A stretch of DNA of 64,000 bases. It comes from Streptomyces sp. KL109B. GTDB taxonomy: Bacteria > Actinomycetota > Actinomycetes > Streptomycetales > Streptomycetaceae. The notes beneath the pieces were generated by a model. The model saw nothing but the letters and a program-made list of their open reading frames with translations. It was not told where the DNA came from and ran no database searches. Made by a program: the position numbers and the translations under genes. Numbering within the stretch: the first letter of the stretch is position 1; every line of letters begins with the position of its first letter. Of the stretch, positions 8,880-17,028 are shown piece by piece. Where the stretch lies: assembly GCF_030766935.1 (NCBI RefSeq), contig NZ_JASERL010000016.1:186001-250000 (forward strand). The letters run 5' to 3'.

Positions 8880-9923
8880 ATGAAGTTCGCCGAAGAGTTC
8901 AGAAACGCCGTCACCCCCAGAGCCGCGCTCCTCGTCATCGGCGTCCTGGCTCTCCAGCTCCTCTTCATCACCTCGTACGTGGGGGCGCTGCACAGTCCGA
9001 AGCCGAAGGACGTCGCGTTCGGCGTCGTCGCGCCGCAGCCCGCGGCGGCGAAGCAGCTCGCCGCGCAGCTGGACCAGCTGCCGGGCTCCCCGCTCGACGC
9101 GCGGGTGGTCAAGGACGCGAAGACGGCCCGCGAGCAGGTCCTGAACCGGGAGATCGACGGCGCCCTCGTGTTCAACGCGAAGACGCCCCGGGACACCCTC
9201 TACGTCGCGTCCGGCGGCGGCACCGTCCTGGCCTCCTCGCTCCAGGGCCTGGCCACCACGATCGACGCGCAGCAGCAGCGCACGGTGAAGACCGTCGACG
9301 TGGCGCCCGCCTCGGAGCAGGACTTCGACGGGCTCTCGGCGTTCTATCTCGTCGTCGGGTGGTGTGTCGGCGGCTATCTGTGCGCCTCGATCATGTCGAT
9401 CAGCGCCGGGTCCAAGCCCGCGAGCCCGCAGCGCGCGGCGATCCGGCTCGGCTCGCTCGCGGTCTTCTCGATCGTGGGCGGCATCGGCGGCTCCCTGATC
9501 ATCGGCGACTCGATCCTGGGCGCGCTGCCGGGCTCCTTCTGGGGCCTGGCGGGGCTCGGCGCCCTGGTCACCTTCGCGGTCGGCGCGATCACCCTCGCCC
9601 TGGAGGAACTCACCGGCGTCGTCGGCATCGGCCTGGCCGTCCTGCTGATCGTCGTCGCGGGCAACCCGAGCGCGGGCGGCGCCTTCCCGCTGCCGATGCT
9701 GCCGCCGTTCTGGCAGGCGATCGGCCCCTGGCTGCCACCGGGCGCGGGCACCTGGGCGGCCCGCTCCATCGCCTACTTCAAGGGCAATGACCTCACCCAG
9801 TCGATGCTCGTCCTGGCTGCGTGGGCCGTGGTCGGCGTGCTCGGGACGCTGCTCGTGGCGGGGCTGCGCGAGAAGAAGCGGGGTGCCGCAGCGAAGGCCC
9901 CGGAGACGGAGCCCGCCGTATGA
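8880..9923 (+). CDS. YhgE/ABC-2-permease-like membrane protein
   Basis: 347 residues. One N-terminal helix (about 15-38), a roughly 130-residue extracytoplasmic domain (PKPKDVAFGVVAPQPAAAKQ onwards), then five or six C-terminal helices including a LPGSFWGLAGLG segment and a basic/acidic tail. This is the architecture of YhgE/Pip-like and ABC-2 permease-related proteins, which move unknown substrates or act in cell-envelope processes. No ATPase is adjacent. The ATG at 8880 is preceded by TTGAGGAC. The stop overlaps the next start (ATGA at 9920-9923), so this gene and the acetate-transporter gene form one coupled unit. Confidence 0.7.
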   Translation: MKFAEEFRNAVTPRAALLVIGVLALQLLFITSYVGALHSPKPKDVAFGVVAPQPAAAKQLAAQLDQLPGSPLDARVVKDAKTAREQVLNREIDGALVFNAKTPRDTLYVASGGGTVLASSLQGLATTIDAQQQRTVKTVDVAPASEQDFDGLSAFYLVVGWCVGGYLCASIMSISAGSKPASPQRAAIRLGSLAVFSIVGGIGGSLIIGDSILGALPGSFWGLAGLGALVTFAVGAITLALEELTGVVGIGLAVLLIVVAGNPSAGGAFPLPMLPPFWQAIGPWLPPGAGTWAARSIAYFKGNDLTQSMLVLAAWAVVGVLGTLLVAGLREKKRGAAAKAPETEPAV

Positions 9924-10573
9924 ACTTCCCGCACCGCTCGGGCCCTGCCGCCCAGGCCAGCTCCGTCAAGCGCATGGAGCCGACCGCGCAGGCCCAGCTC
10001 GGCCCGCTCGGCCTGACCGGCTTCATCGTCGTCACGATGATCGCCACCGGTATCGACGCCGGTGTCTTCCCGGAGAAGCTGGCGGCGGGCGACGTCCCCA
10101 CGGTCGGCTTCTTCATCGGCGGCCTCGCCCAGCTCCTCGCGGGCCTCTTCCAGGCGCAGCGCGGCGACACCTGGCACGCCACGGTGTTCGGCGGCTTCGG
10201 CCTGTTCTGGATGGCGAAGGCGCTGATGCTCCAGTGGGTGCTGCCGTCCCTCGATCCCTCGCTGCGCGGCGACACGATGGGCCTGTTCACGCTGCCCTGG
10301 GTGTTCGTGGTCTTCGTGCTGTGGCTGGCGAGCTGGCGCATCCACCTGGTGCTGCTGCTCACGTTCAGCTGTGTGCTCGTCGTCTTCGTCGCGATGACCT
10401 GCAACGGCTTCACGGGCCTCGTCGGCTGGAACCGCGTCGCGGGCTGGTTCGGGCTCGCCGCGACGGCCGGGGCGCTGTATCTGCTGGCCGGGCAGGTGAT
10501 GGCGTCGACGTGGGGCCGCCCGGTCCTTCCGATGGGCCGCTTCCTGGCACCGCAGGAGCCCGCCGAGTCGTGA
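9920..10573 (+). CDS. GPR1/FUN34/YaaH (SatP) family acetate transporter
   Basis: 217 residues with six membrane helices. LGPLGLTGFIVVTM near residue 30 is the family signature region, and the lengths of loops and helices fit SatP/YaaH succinate-acetate transporters. The ATG overlaps the upstream stop (ATGA). The gene is convergent with adhE 40 bases away; both handle C2 compounds (acetate; acetyl-CoA and ethanol), a suggestive but unproved link. The first 25 residues are hydrophilic and not part of the conserved core. Confidence 0.85.
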   Translation: MNFPHRSGPAAQASSVKRMEPTAQAQLGPLGLTGFIVVTMIATGIDAGVFPEKLAAGDVPTVGFFIGGLAQLLAGLFQAQRGDTWHATVFGGFGLFWMAKALMLQWVLPSLDPSLRGDTMGLFTLPWVFVVFVLWLASWRIHLVLLLTFSCVLVVFVAMTCNGFTGLVGWNRVAGWFGLAATAGALYLLAGQVMASTWGRPVLPMGRFLAPQEPAES

Positions 10574-10612
10574 CCTGACACGACCCGACGGGCTCGGCGG
10601 GGGCGGGGAGCG

Positions 10613-13225
10613 TTACGCGATGGTGTTCCCGTAGTACGCCTGCCGCATCAGCCGCCGCATGTCGTCGATCATCGGCATCCGCGGGTTGGCGGGCGCGCAC
10701 TGGTCGGCGTAGGCGTTCATGGCCTGCTGCGGCAGCGCCGCCATGAACTCCCGCTCATCGACGCCCTCTTCCTTGAACGAGGCCGGGATCCCGCACCGCT
10801 CACGCAGTTCCTCGACGGCCTTCGCGTACGACTCCACGCCCTCCTCGGGAGTGGCCGCCGGCAGGCCGAGCGTCCTGGCGATGTCCTGGAGCCGCTCGGG
10901 CGCCTTGTACGTCTCGGCCTTCGGCCACGGCGTCGCCTTGTACGAGACGGTGCCGTTGTGCCGGATGACGTGCGGAAGCAGCAGCGCGTTGGTGCGGCCG
11001 TGCGCGACGTGGAAGGTGTTGCCGAGGGTGTGCGCCATCGCGTGGACCAGGCCCAGGAAGGCGTTGGCGAAGGCCATGCCCGCGATGGTCGAGGCGTTGT
11101 GCATCTTCTCGCGCGCCTCGGGGGCCCTGGCGCCGTCCTTCACACACGCTTCCAGGTTCTCGAAGATGAGCTTGATGGCCTGGAGGCACTGGCCGTCGGT
11201 GAAGTCGTTCGCGTACACGGAGACGTACGCCTCGGTGGCGTGGGTCAGCGCGTCGAAGCCGGAGTCGGCGGTCACGGTCGGCGGCAGGTTCATCGGCAGC
11301 ATCGGGTCGATGATCGCCACGTTCGGGGTGAGCGCGTAGTCGGCGAGCGGGTACTTCTGGGCGGCGGCCGGGTCGGAGATGACGGCGAAGGGCGTGACCT
11401 CGGAGCCCGTCCCCGACGTGGTCGGTATCGCGACCAGCTTCGCCTTCTCCCCCAACTGCGGGAACTTATAAGCCCTCTTGCGGATGTCGAAGAACTTCTC
11501 CTTCGTGTCCGCGAACTCGATCTCCGGGTGCTCGTACATCAGCCACATGATCTTCGCGGCGTCCATCGGCGAACCACCGCCCAGCGCGACGATCGTGTCC
11601 GGCCCGAAGTCCCGCATCGCGGCGGCGCCCGCCTGCACGGTGGCCAGCTCAGGGTTCGGCTCGACGTTGTCGATGACCTGCAACGTCACCGCGGTGGGCC
11701 GGGAGTTGAGGATGTCGCTGATCTTCTGTACGAAGCCGATGGCGCCCATCGTCTTGTCGGTGACGACGGTGACGCGGTGCACGTCGTCCATCTCGGCGAG
11801 GTACTTGACGGCGCCCCGCTCGAAGTAGATCTTCGGCGGGATCTTGTACCACTGCATGTTGGTGTTGCGCCGCCCGATCCGCTTGATGTTGACGAGGTTG
11901 ACCGCGGAGACGTTGTTGGAGACCGAGTTGTGGCCGTAACTGCCGCAGCCCAGGGTCAGCGACGGGAGGAACGCGTTGTAGACGTCGCCGATGCCGCCGA
12001 AGGTGGACGGCGAGTTGACGATGACGCGGATCGCCTTGACGCGGCGCCCGAACTCCTCGGCCAGCTCCTCGTCCTCGGTGTGGATGGCGGCGGAGTGCCC
12101 GAGCCCGTTGAACTCGACCATTTCGGCCGCCAGTTGGAGCCCGTGCTCGGTGTCGCGCGCCTTCAGCGCGGCGAGCACCGGGGAGAGCTTCTCGCGGGTG
12201 AGCGGCTCGTTCGGGCCGACCTCCGCGCACTCGGCGACGAGGATCGAGGTGTCGTCGGGGACCTCGAAACCGGCCTGTTCGGCGATCCAGCTCGCGGACT
12301 TGCCGACGACGGAGGCGTTGAGCCTGGCACCCGCGCAGTCACTGCCGTGCGCCGTCGCCCCGAAGACGAACTCCTCCAGCTCGGCCTTCTCGGCGGCCGT
12401 CACCACGTACGCCTTCAGCCGCCGCAACTCGGCGACCCCGTCCTCGTAGACCTCCTGGTCGAGGATGACGGCCTGCTCGGAGGCGCAGATCATGCCGTTG
12501 TCGAAGGCCTTGGAGAGCACGATGTCGTGGATGGCGCGGCCCAGCTTGGCGTCCTTCGCGACGTACGCGGGTACGTTGCCGGCGCCGACGCCGAGGGCGG
12601 GCTTTCCGCACGAGTAGGCGGACTTGACCATGGCGTTTCCGCCGGTGGCGAGGATCGTGGAGACGCCCTCGTGGTTCATGAGCAGCCCCGTCGCCTCCAT
12701 CGACGGCTCCTCGATCCACTGCACGCAGTGCTCCGGGGCACCGGCCTCGATCGCCGCGTCGCGCACGATGCGGGCGGCCTCGGCGGAGCACTTCTGGGCG
12801 CTGGGGTGGAAGGCGAAGACGATCGGGTTACGGGTCTTCAGGGCGATCAGCGCCTTGAAGATGGTGGTGGAGGTGGGGTTGGTGACCGGGGTCATCGCGC
12901 AGATGACGCCGACCGGTTCGGCGATCTCGGTGATGCCGTTGATCTCGTCGCGGGAGATGACACCGGCCGTCTTCAGGCCGCGCATCGAGTTCACGACGTG
13001 CTCGCAGGCGAAGAGGTTCTTGACCGCCTTGTCCTCGAACAGGCCGCGACCCGTCTCCTCGACGGCGGCCCGCGCCAGGTCGCCGTGGTGGCTGAGCGCC
13101 GCGAGCGACGCCTTTTTGACGATGTGGTCGACCAGCTCCTGGTCGTACGTCTCGAACGTCGCGAGCGCCTCCCGCGCTCCAGCGACCAGTTCGTCGACCG
13201 TCCCCTCGACACTCTCGACACCCAC
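10613..13225 (-). CDS. adhE: Bifunctional acetaldehyde-CoA/alcohol dehydrogenase AdhE
   Basis: 870 residues, the usual length. The N-terminal aldehyde dehydrogenase half has the nucleophilic Cys in DNGMICASEQAV. The C-terminal iron alcohol dehydrogenase half has GGGSPMDAAKIMW and the metal histidines in HAMAHTLGNTFHVAHGRTN. It converts acetyl-CoA to ethanol with two NADH, recycling NAD+ when respiration is limited. The GTG at 13225 has GGGGAG upstream. A perfect Rex-type operator lies 180 bases upstream, so repression that is lifted at high NADH is likely. The leader also contains CACACCTTTTCGCT and CACACCTTTACGCT, a 14-base near-repeat, at about 13243-13282. Confidence 0.95.
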   Translation of the reverse strand: MGVESVEGTVDELVAGAREALATFETYDQELVDHIVKKASLAALSHHGDLARAAVEETGRGLFEDKAVKNLFACEHVVNSMRGLKTAGVISRDEINGITEIAEPVGVICAMTPVTNPTSTTIFKALIALKTRNPIVFAFHPSAQKCSAEAARIVRDAAIEAGAPEHCVQWIEEPSMEATGLLMNHEGVSTILATGGNAMVKSAYSCGKPALGVGAGNVPAYVAKDAKLGRAIHDIVLSKAFDNGMICASEQAVILDQEVYEDGVAELRRLKAYVVTAAEKAELEEFVFGATAHGSDCAGARLNASVVGKSASWIAEQAGFEVPDDTSILVAECAEVGPNEPLTREKLSPVLAALKARDTEHGLQLAAEMVEFNGLGHSAAIHTEDEELAEEFGRRVKAIRVIVNSPSTFGGIGDVYNAFLPSLTLGCGSYGHNSVSNNVSAVNLVNIKRIGRRNTNMQWYKIPPKIYFERGAVKYLAEMDDVHRVTVVTDKTMGAIGFVQKISDILNSRPTAVTLQVIDNVEPNPELATVQAGAAAMRDFGPDTIVALGGGSPMDAAKIMWLMYEHPEIEFADTKEKFFDIRKRAYKFPQLGEKAKLVAIPTTSGTGSEVTPFAVISDPAAAQKYPLADYALTPNVAIIDPMLPMNLPPTVTADSGFDALTHATEAYVSVYANDFTDGQCLQAIKLIFENLEACVKDGARAPEAREKMHNASTIAGMAFANAFLGLVHAMAHTLGNTFHVAHGRTNALLLPHVIRHNGTVSYKATPWPKAETYKAPERLQDIARTLGLPAATPEEGVESYAKAVEELRERCGIPASFKEEGVDEREFMAALPQQAMNAYADQCAPANPRMPMIDDMRRLMRQAYYGNTIA

Positions 13226-13403
13226 GGCAGGCTCCCCTTTTCACACCTTTTCGCTGATGCCTCAATTCCACACCTTTACGCTCCGCTGAGGGGCCGGAGA
13301 ATGTCCTCGCCGCACGGGACCAAGGTCCCGGCCCACCTCACCCGGGACGACCGATTCCCTCTCTGACCTGCATGGACATCTAGGGACCTTCGACCCTTGC
13401 CCA

Positions 13404-13423
13404 CTTGTGAAAGTTTTCACAAG
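13404..13423. promoter_or_regulatory. Rex-type operator upstream of adhE
   Basis: CTTGTGAAAGTTTTCACAAG is a perfect dyad, TTGTGAA-N4-TTCACAA, matching the known Rex operator consensus TTGTGAANNNNTTCACAA. Rex is an NADH-sensing repressor. The site sits 180 bases before the adhE start and immediately beyond the terminator of the upstream protease gene. Confidence 0.9.
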
Positions 13424-13435
13424 AATTCGCGAAAA

Positions 13436-13464
13436 GCCCCGCCCCCGGTTTCCGGGGGCGGGGC
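13436..13464 (-). terminator. Hairpin terminator after the serine protease gene
   Basis: Perfect 13-bp stem (GCCCCGCCCCCGG / CCGGGGGCGGGGC) with a 3-base loop, 32 bases beyond the protease stop. It also separates protease transcription from the Rex operator and adhE. Confidence 0.8.
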
Positions 13465-13496
13465 ACAAGGGGCGGAGGCCGCCCGAAGCGTTCCGG

Positions 13497-14579
13497 TCAG
13501 CCGATTTCCGTGCCCGTGGCGGAGAGCGCCTCCGTCACCGGCTGGAAGAACGTCTCGCCGCCCGCGGAGCAGTCGCCGCTGCCGCCGGAGGTGAGGCCGA
13601 TCGCCGAGTCGCCGGAGAAGAGGGAGCCGCCGCTGTCACCGGGCTCGGCGCAGACGTCGGTCTGGATGAGGCCGTTGACGACGTCGCCGTTGCCGTAGTT
13701 CACGGTGGCGTCCAGGCCCTTCACCGTGCCGTCGTGCACCTGCGTGGTGGAGCCGGAGCGGGTCACCTGCATGCCGACGGTGGCCTCCGCGGCCTTGGTG
13801 ATCTGCTGCGCGGAGCCGTTGTAGAGGTTGACCTCGCTGGGGTGCTCGACGTCGGCCGAGTACTTCACCAGGCCGTAGTCGTTGTCCGGGAAGCTGGAGT
13901 CGGCGTTCGAGCCGATCTCCTGCCCGTTGGAGTCCGACCACGTGGTGATGGCTTCGGTGCAGTGGCCCGCCGTGAGGAAGAACGGCTCGCCGCCCTTGGT
14001 CACGTTGAAGCCGAGGGAGCAGCGGCTGCCGCCGCCGGTGATGGCGTCGCCGCCCGCGATGAAGGGCTTGAACTCGCCCTGGCTGCGCTTGAGTTCGGCC
14101 TTGCCGCCGAGCTTCTCGACGACTCCGCTGAGCTGGCTCCAGTCGGCGCCCTTGACCGTGCGGTCGGCGGTGACGACGACCTTGTTGGTGGCGGGGTCGA
14201 CGGCCCAGGAGGTGCCCGGGATGGTCGCGTCCTGCTTCAGGGCGGTGCGCGCGCTCTTCAGCTCGGCCAGCGAGTTCTGGACGACTCTGGCCTTCGCGCC
14301 GGCGGCCTCGGCCGCCTCGGCGGCGTCGCCGTTGAGGACGTTGACCACGAGCTGCTTGGTCTTGGCGTCGTAGTAGCTGCCCGCCGAGTTCGCGCCCAGG
14401 TCCTTCGTCAGGGACGAGGCGAGCGTTCCGGCCTTGGCGACCGAGAGGGTCCGAGGGGCCAGGTCCGGGGTGTCGGTGCTGGCGTTCGCGGTCTGGAAGG
14501 TGATGCCCGCGGCGGCAAGGGCGAAGATTCCCGCTCCGGCCACGGCGGCACGCCGCTTGGGTATGCGTCGGTGCTTCAA
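13497..14579 (-). CDS. Secreted S1E (alpha-lytic/streptogrisin-type) serine protease, proenzyme
   Basis: 360-residue preproenzyme. Twin-basic signal (LKHRRIPKRR then a hydrophobic core), a prodomain of about 150 residues, and a mature domain starting near DAITGGGSRCS. The catalytic triad is visible: His in FLTAGHC, Asp in DNDYGLVKY and Ser in CAEPGDSGGSLF. Conserved Cys pairs flank the His and Ser loops. The start is TTG 14579, supported by AGGAGG 7 bases upstream; the longer frame from 14684 lacks a signal at its N-terminus. Exported and self-processed, it acts outside the cell on proteins. Its neighbour at 15952 is a paralogue with a much shorter propeptide. Confidence 0.92.
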   Translation of the reverse strand: MKHRRIPKRRAAVAGAGIFALAAAGITFQTANASTDTPDLAPRTLSVAKAGTLASSLTKDLGANSAGSYYDAKTKQLVVNVLNGDAAEAAEAAGAKARVVQNSLAELKSARTALKQDATIPGTSWAVDPATNKVVVTADRTVKGADWSQLSGVVEKLGGKAELKRSQGEFKPFIAGGDAITGGGSRCSLGFNVTKGGEPFFLTAGHCTEAITTWSDSNGQEIGSNADSSFPDNDYGLVKYSADVEHPSEVNLYNGSAQQITKAAEATVGMQVTRSGSTTQVHDGTVKGLDATVNYGNGDVVNGLIQTDVCAEPGDSGGSLFSGDSAIGLTSGGSGDCSAGGETFFQPVTEALSATGTEIG

Positions 14580-14811
14580 CTCACGTCCTCCTGTGGGGGG
14601 TTGGGATTCCGGTTCGGGTGGGGCCGAGACCGGATCCGTGAGGCTGACTGGGCCACTATCCCGACCGTCACAGGGAGCACACAAGGTCGACTTCTGGACG
14701 CGCGTTCGCCAACCCCCGCGCCCCCTTCACGACTTGGGCGCACGCCCAGGACCACACGTCGATCGCTGCCGCAAACACTGCGCGCGCCCGGCGATGGGCG
14801 GAGGGTGAGGT

Positions 14812-15762
14812 CTACTCCTGTCCGGAATTCGCCGTTGGCCGCCCGCCGGTTACCCCGGGTTCGGTGGCTTCTGCCGCCTTCCGCTCCTCGAAAGCGGGTG
14901 CGGGCGCGGGTGCGGACGTTGACGTCTTCGCCTCGGTGAGCCCCGGCAGCGCGCTCTCGGTGAGCTGGGAGACGGCCGCCTCCGCCGCGTGCGCCGCGTC
15001 CCCTGGCGTGGCCCGCTCAAGGAAGCGCAGCAGCTCGACCGGGAACGGCAGCACCAGCGTCGAGTTCTTCTCGGCCGCGACCGCCACCACGGTCTGCAGC
15101 AGCCGCAGTTGGAGAGCCGCGGGCTGATCGGACATCACCCCGGCCGCCTCGGCGAGCTTCTTCGACGCCTGCAACTCGGCGTCGGCGTTGATGACCCGGG
15201 CCCGCCGCTCACGGTCGGCCTCGGCCTGCCGGGCCATCGAGCGCTTCATGGTCTCCGGCAGCGATACGTCCTTGATCTCGACGCGGTCGATCTGCACACC
15301 CCAGCCGACGGCCGGGCTGTCGATCATCAACTCCAGCCCCTGGTTGAGCTTTTCGCGGTTGGAGAGCAGGTCGTCGAGGTCGCTCTTGCCGATGATGGAG
15401 CGCAGCGAGGTCTGCGCCATCTGCGAGACGGCGAACCGGTAGTCCTCGACCTGCACCACGGCCTCGGCGGCGTCGACCACCTTGAAGTAGATGACGGCGT
15501 CCACCCGCACCGTCACGTTGTCCCGCGTGATGCCGTCCTGCGCGGGCACCGGCATCGTCACGATCTGCATGTTGACCTTACGGATCCGGTCCACGATCGG
15601 CACGATCATCGTGAACCCGGGACCGCGCACGGACCGGGTGAGCCGGCCGAGCCGGAACACCACCCCGCGTTCGTACTGCTTGACGACCCGCGCCGCCGAC
15701 ATCACGTAGACCGCTCCGGCGCATGCGACGGTCACTCCCGCCGCCACCAGTTCCTCGACCAT
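14812..15762 (-). CDS. Slipin: SPFH/band 7 domain membrane protein
   Basis: 316 residues. An N-terminal hydrophobic anchor (about 6-24) is followed by the SPFH core, with VKQYERGVVFRLGR and GPGFTMIVPIVDRI as clear stomatin/slipin motifs, then a coiled-coil-rich helical region and an Ala/Pro/Thr-rich tail. Slipins oligomerise on the inner face of the membrane and often pair with NfeD-type proteases; no nfeD is next to this one. ATG 15762 was chosen over an upstream ATG at 15834 because the anchor then sits at the N-terminus and GGGGGGC precedes it. Confidence 0.88.
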   Translation of the reverse strand: MVEELVAAGVTVACAGAVYVMSAARVVKQYERGVVFRLGRLTRSVRGPGFTMIVPIVDRIRKVNMQIVTMPVPAQDGITRDNVTVRVDAVIYFKVVDAAEAVVQVEDYRFAVSQMAQTSLRSIIGKSDLDDLLSNREKLNQGLELMIDSPAVGWGVQIDRVEIKDVSLPETMKRSMARQAEADRERRARVINADAELQASKKLAEAAGVMSDQPAALQLRLLQTVVAVAAEKNSTLVLPFPVELLRFLERATPGDAAHAAEAAVSQLTESALPGLTEAKTSTSAPAPAPAFEERKAAEATEPGVTGGRPTANSGQE

Positions 15763-15839
15763 CTCACGGCCCCCCAGGGTCCGAAGTGGGCGCAAAAGGC
15801 GTGTACTTCGAAGGTAAACCCGTAAGGGACACATAGGGA

Positions 15840-15876
15840 GAGTCCCCGCCGGGCCGAGTTGGTCCGACGGGGACTC
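15840..15876 (-). terminator. Hairpin downstream of the streptogrisin-like gene
   Basis: GAGTCCCCG pairs with CGGGGACTC (9 bp), and the inner CGGGCC/GGTCCG extends the stem with one wobble. It lies between the end of the protease gene at 15952 and the slipin start. Confidence 0.65.
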
Positions 15877-15951
15877 CCACTGCTGGCTGCGCCCGCGGAA
15901 CGTACCCGCGGGGTGGTGCTGCTCGATCAGTGACGGATCATCCGGGACGGA

Positions 15952-16854
15952 TCAGTAGACGCTCACGCCGTACGCGCTGAGCGCCTCGGTCACCGGCTGG
16001 AAGAACGTCGTACCGCCGGAGGAGCAGTTGCCGCTGCCGCCCGACGTGAGGCCGTACGCGGTGGAACCGCCGTACAGCGGGCCGCCGGAGTCGCCGGGCT
16101 CGGCGCAGACCGTGGTCTGGATGAGGCCGGAGACGATGTCGCCGCCGCCGTAGTTCACGGTGGCGTTGAGCGCGGTGACCCGGCCGCTGTGGATGCCGGT
16201 GGTGGAGCCGCGCCGGGTGACGGTGGTGCCCACGGACGGCGTGGCGGCGCGCGTGATGTCCACGCTGCCGACGGTGCCGGGGTGGGTGACCCCGCTCGCG
16301 TACTTGACGATGCCGTAGTCGTTGCCGGGGAAGCTGGATCCGGAGGTGGAACCGATGGTGGTGGAGTGCGAGGAGTTGGACCACCAGGTTCCCGCGCCGT
16401 CGGTGCAGTGCCCGGCGGTGAGGAAGTAGTAGGTCCCGGCGCTGTTGCGGACGTTGAACCCCAGTGAGCAGCGCCAACTGCTCGCGTAGATGGCGTCGCC
16501 GCCGGATATCAGCTTCTTGAAGGTGCCTGCCGTGCGCTCGATCTTGAGGGCGCCGGCGGTGTCGCCGGCCTCCTTCTTGATCTTGTTGATCTCGGCCTGC
16601 GAGACCGTGCTGTCGACGGTGACGACGACCTGCTTGGTCTTGGCGTCGACGGCCCAGGCGGTGCCGGCGACGTCGGCGGAGCGCACCGCGTCACGGGTCT
16701 GCGTGAGTTCTGAGGCGCTGAACGTGTGCGACGCGTCGGACGCACTGGCGGAGGGAATCGCGAATGCTGCCACGGCGAGCAGACCGGAGCCGACGGCGAT
16801 CAGCCGGGTCGATCTGGCTCTGCCACTGCGGGGGGTGCTGCGCTTGATCCTCAC
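15952..16854 (-). CDS. Streptogrisin B-like secreted serine protease (S1E), proenzyme
   Basis: 300 residues, essentially the length of the streptogrisin A/B precursors. The signal peptide starts VRIKRSTPRSGRARSTR and ends near SASA. A propeptide of about 76 residues leads to the mature enzyme near ISGGDAIYASSWRCS. Triad: His in FLTAGHC, Asp in GNDYGIVKY, Ser in CAEPGDSGGPLY. Two disulfide pairs are conserved. The GTG at 16854 has GGGAGGAACGAGCAA before it; the open frame extends 50 codons upstream, but that part is not protease-like. An extracellular protease of the mycelial growth and development phase in related organisms. Confidence 0.93.
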   Translation of the reverse strand: MRIKRSTPRSGRARSTRLIAVGSGLLAVAAFAIPSASASDASHTFSASELTQTRDAVRSADVAGTAWAVDAKTKQVVVTVDSTVSQAEINKIKKEAGDTAGALKIERTAGTFKKLISGGDAIYASSWRCSLGFNVRNSAGTYYFLTAGHCTDGAGTWWSNSSHSTTIGSTSGSSFPGNDYGIVKYASGVTHPGTVGSVDITRAATPSVGTTVTRRGSTTGIHSGRVTALNATVNYGGGDIVSGLIQTTVCAEPGDSGGPLYGGSTAYGLTSGGSGNCSSGGTTFFQPVTEALSAYGVSVY

Positions 16855-17028
16855 TTGCTCGTTCCTCCCGTAGGGAAGTCGGGGGCCCTCGTGGGGATGG
16901 GGCCCGTGAGGCGCAGTCAGGGTCCGCGCGACGGTCCGGATTCCGAACACGCCGTGCTCCTGACAATCGCTGACGGAAGATTCGCCGGTGGAGGCGCCGT
17001 GCACAAGAGCGGCTTTCGGACGACCGGT

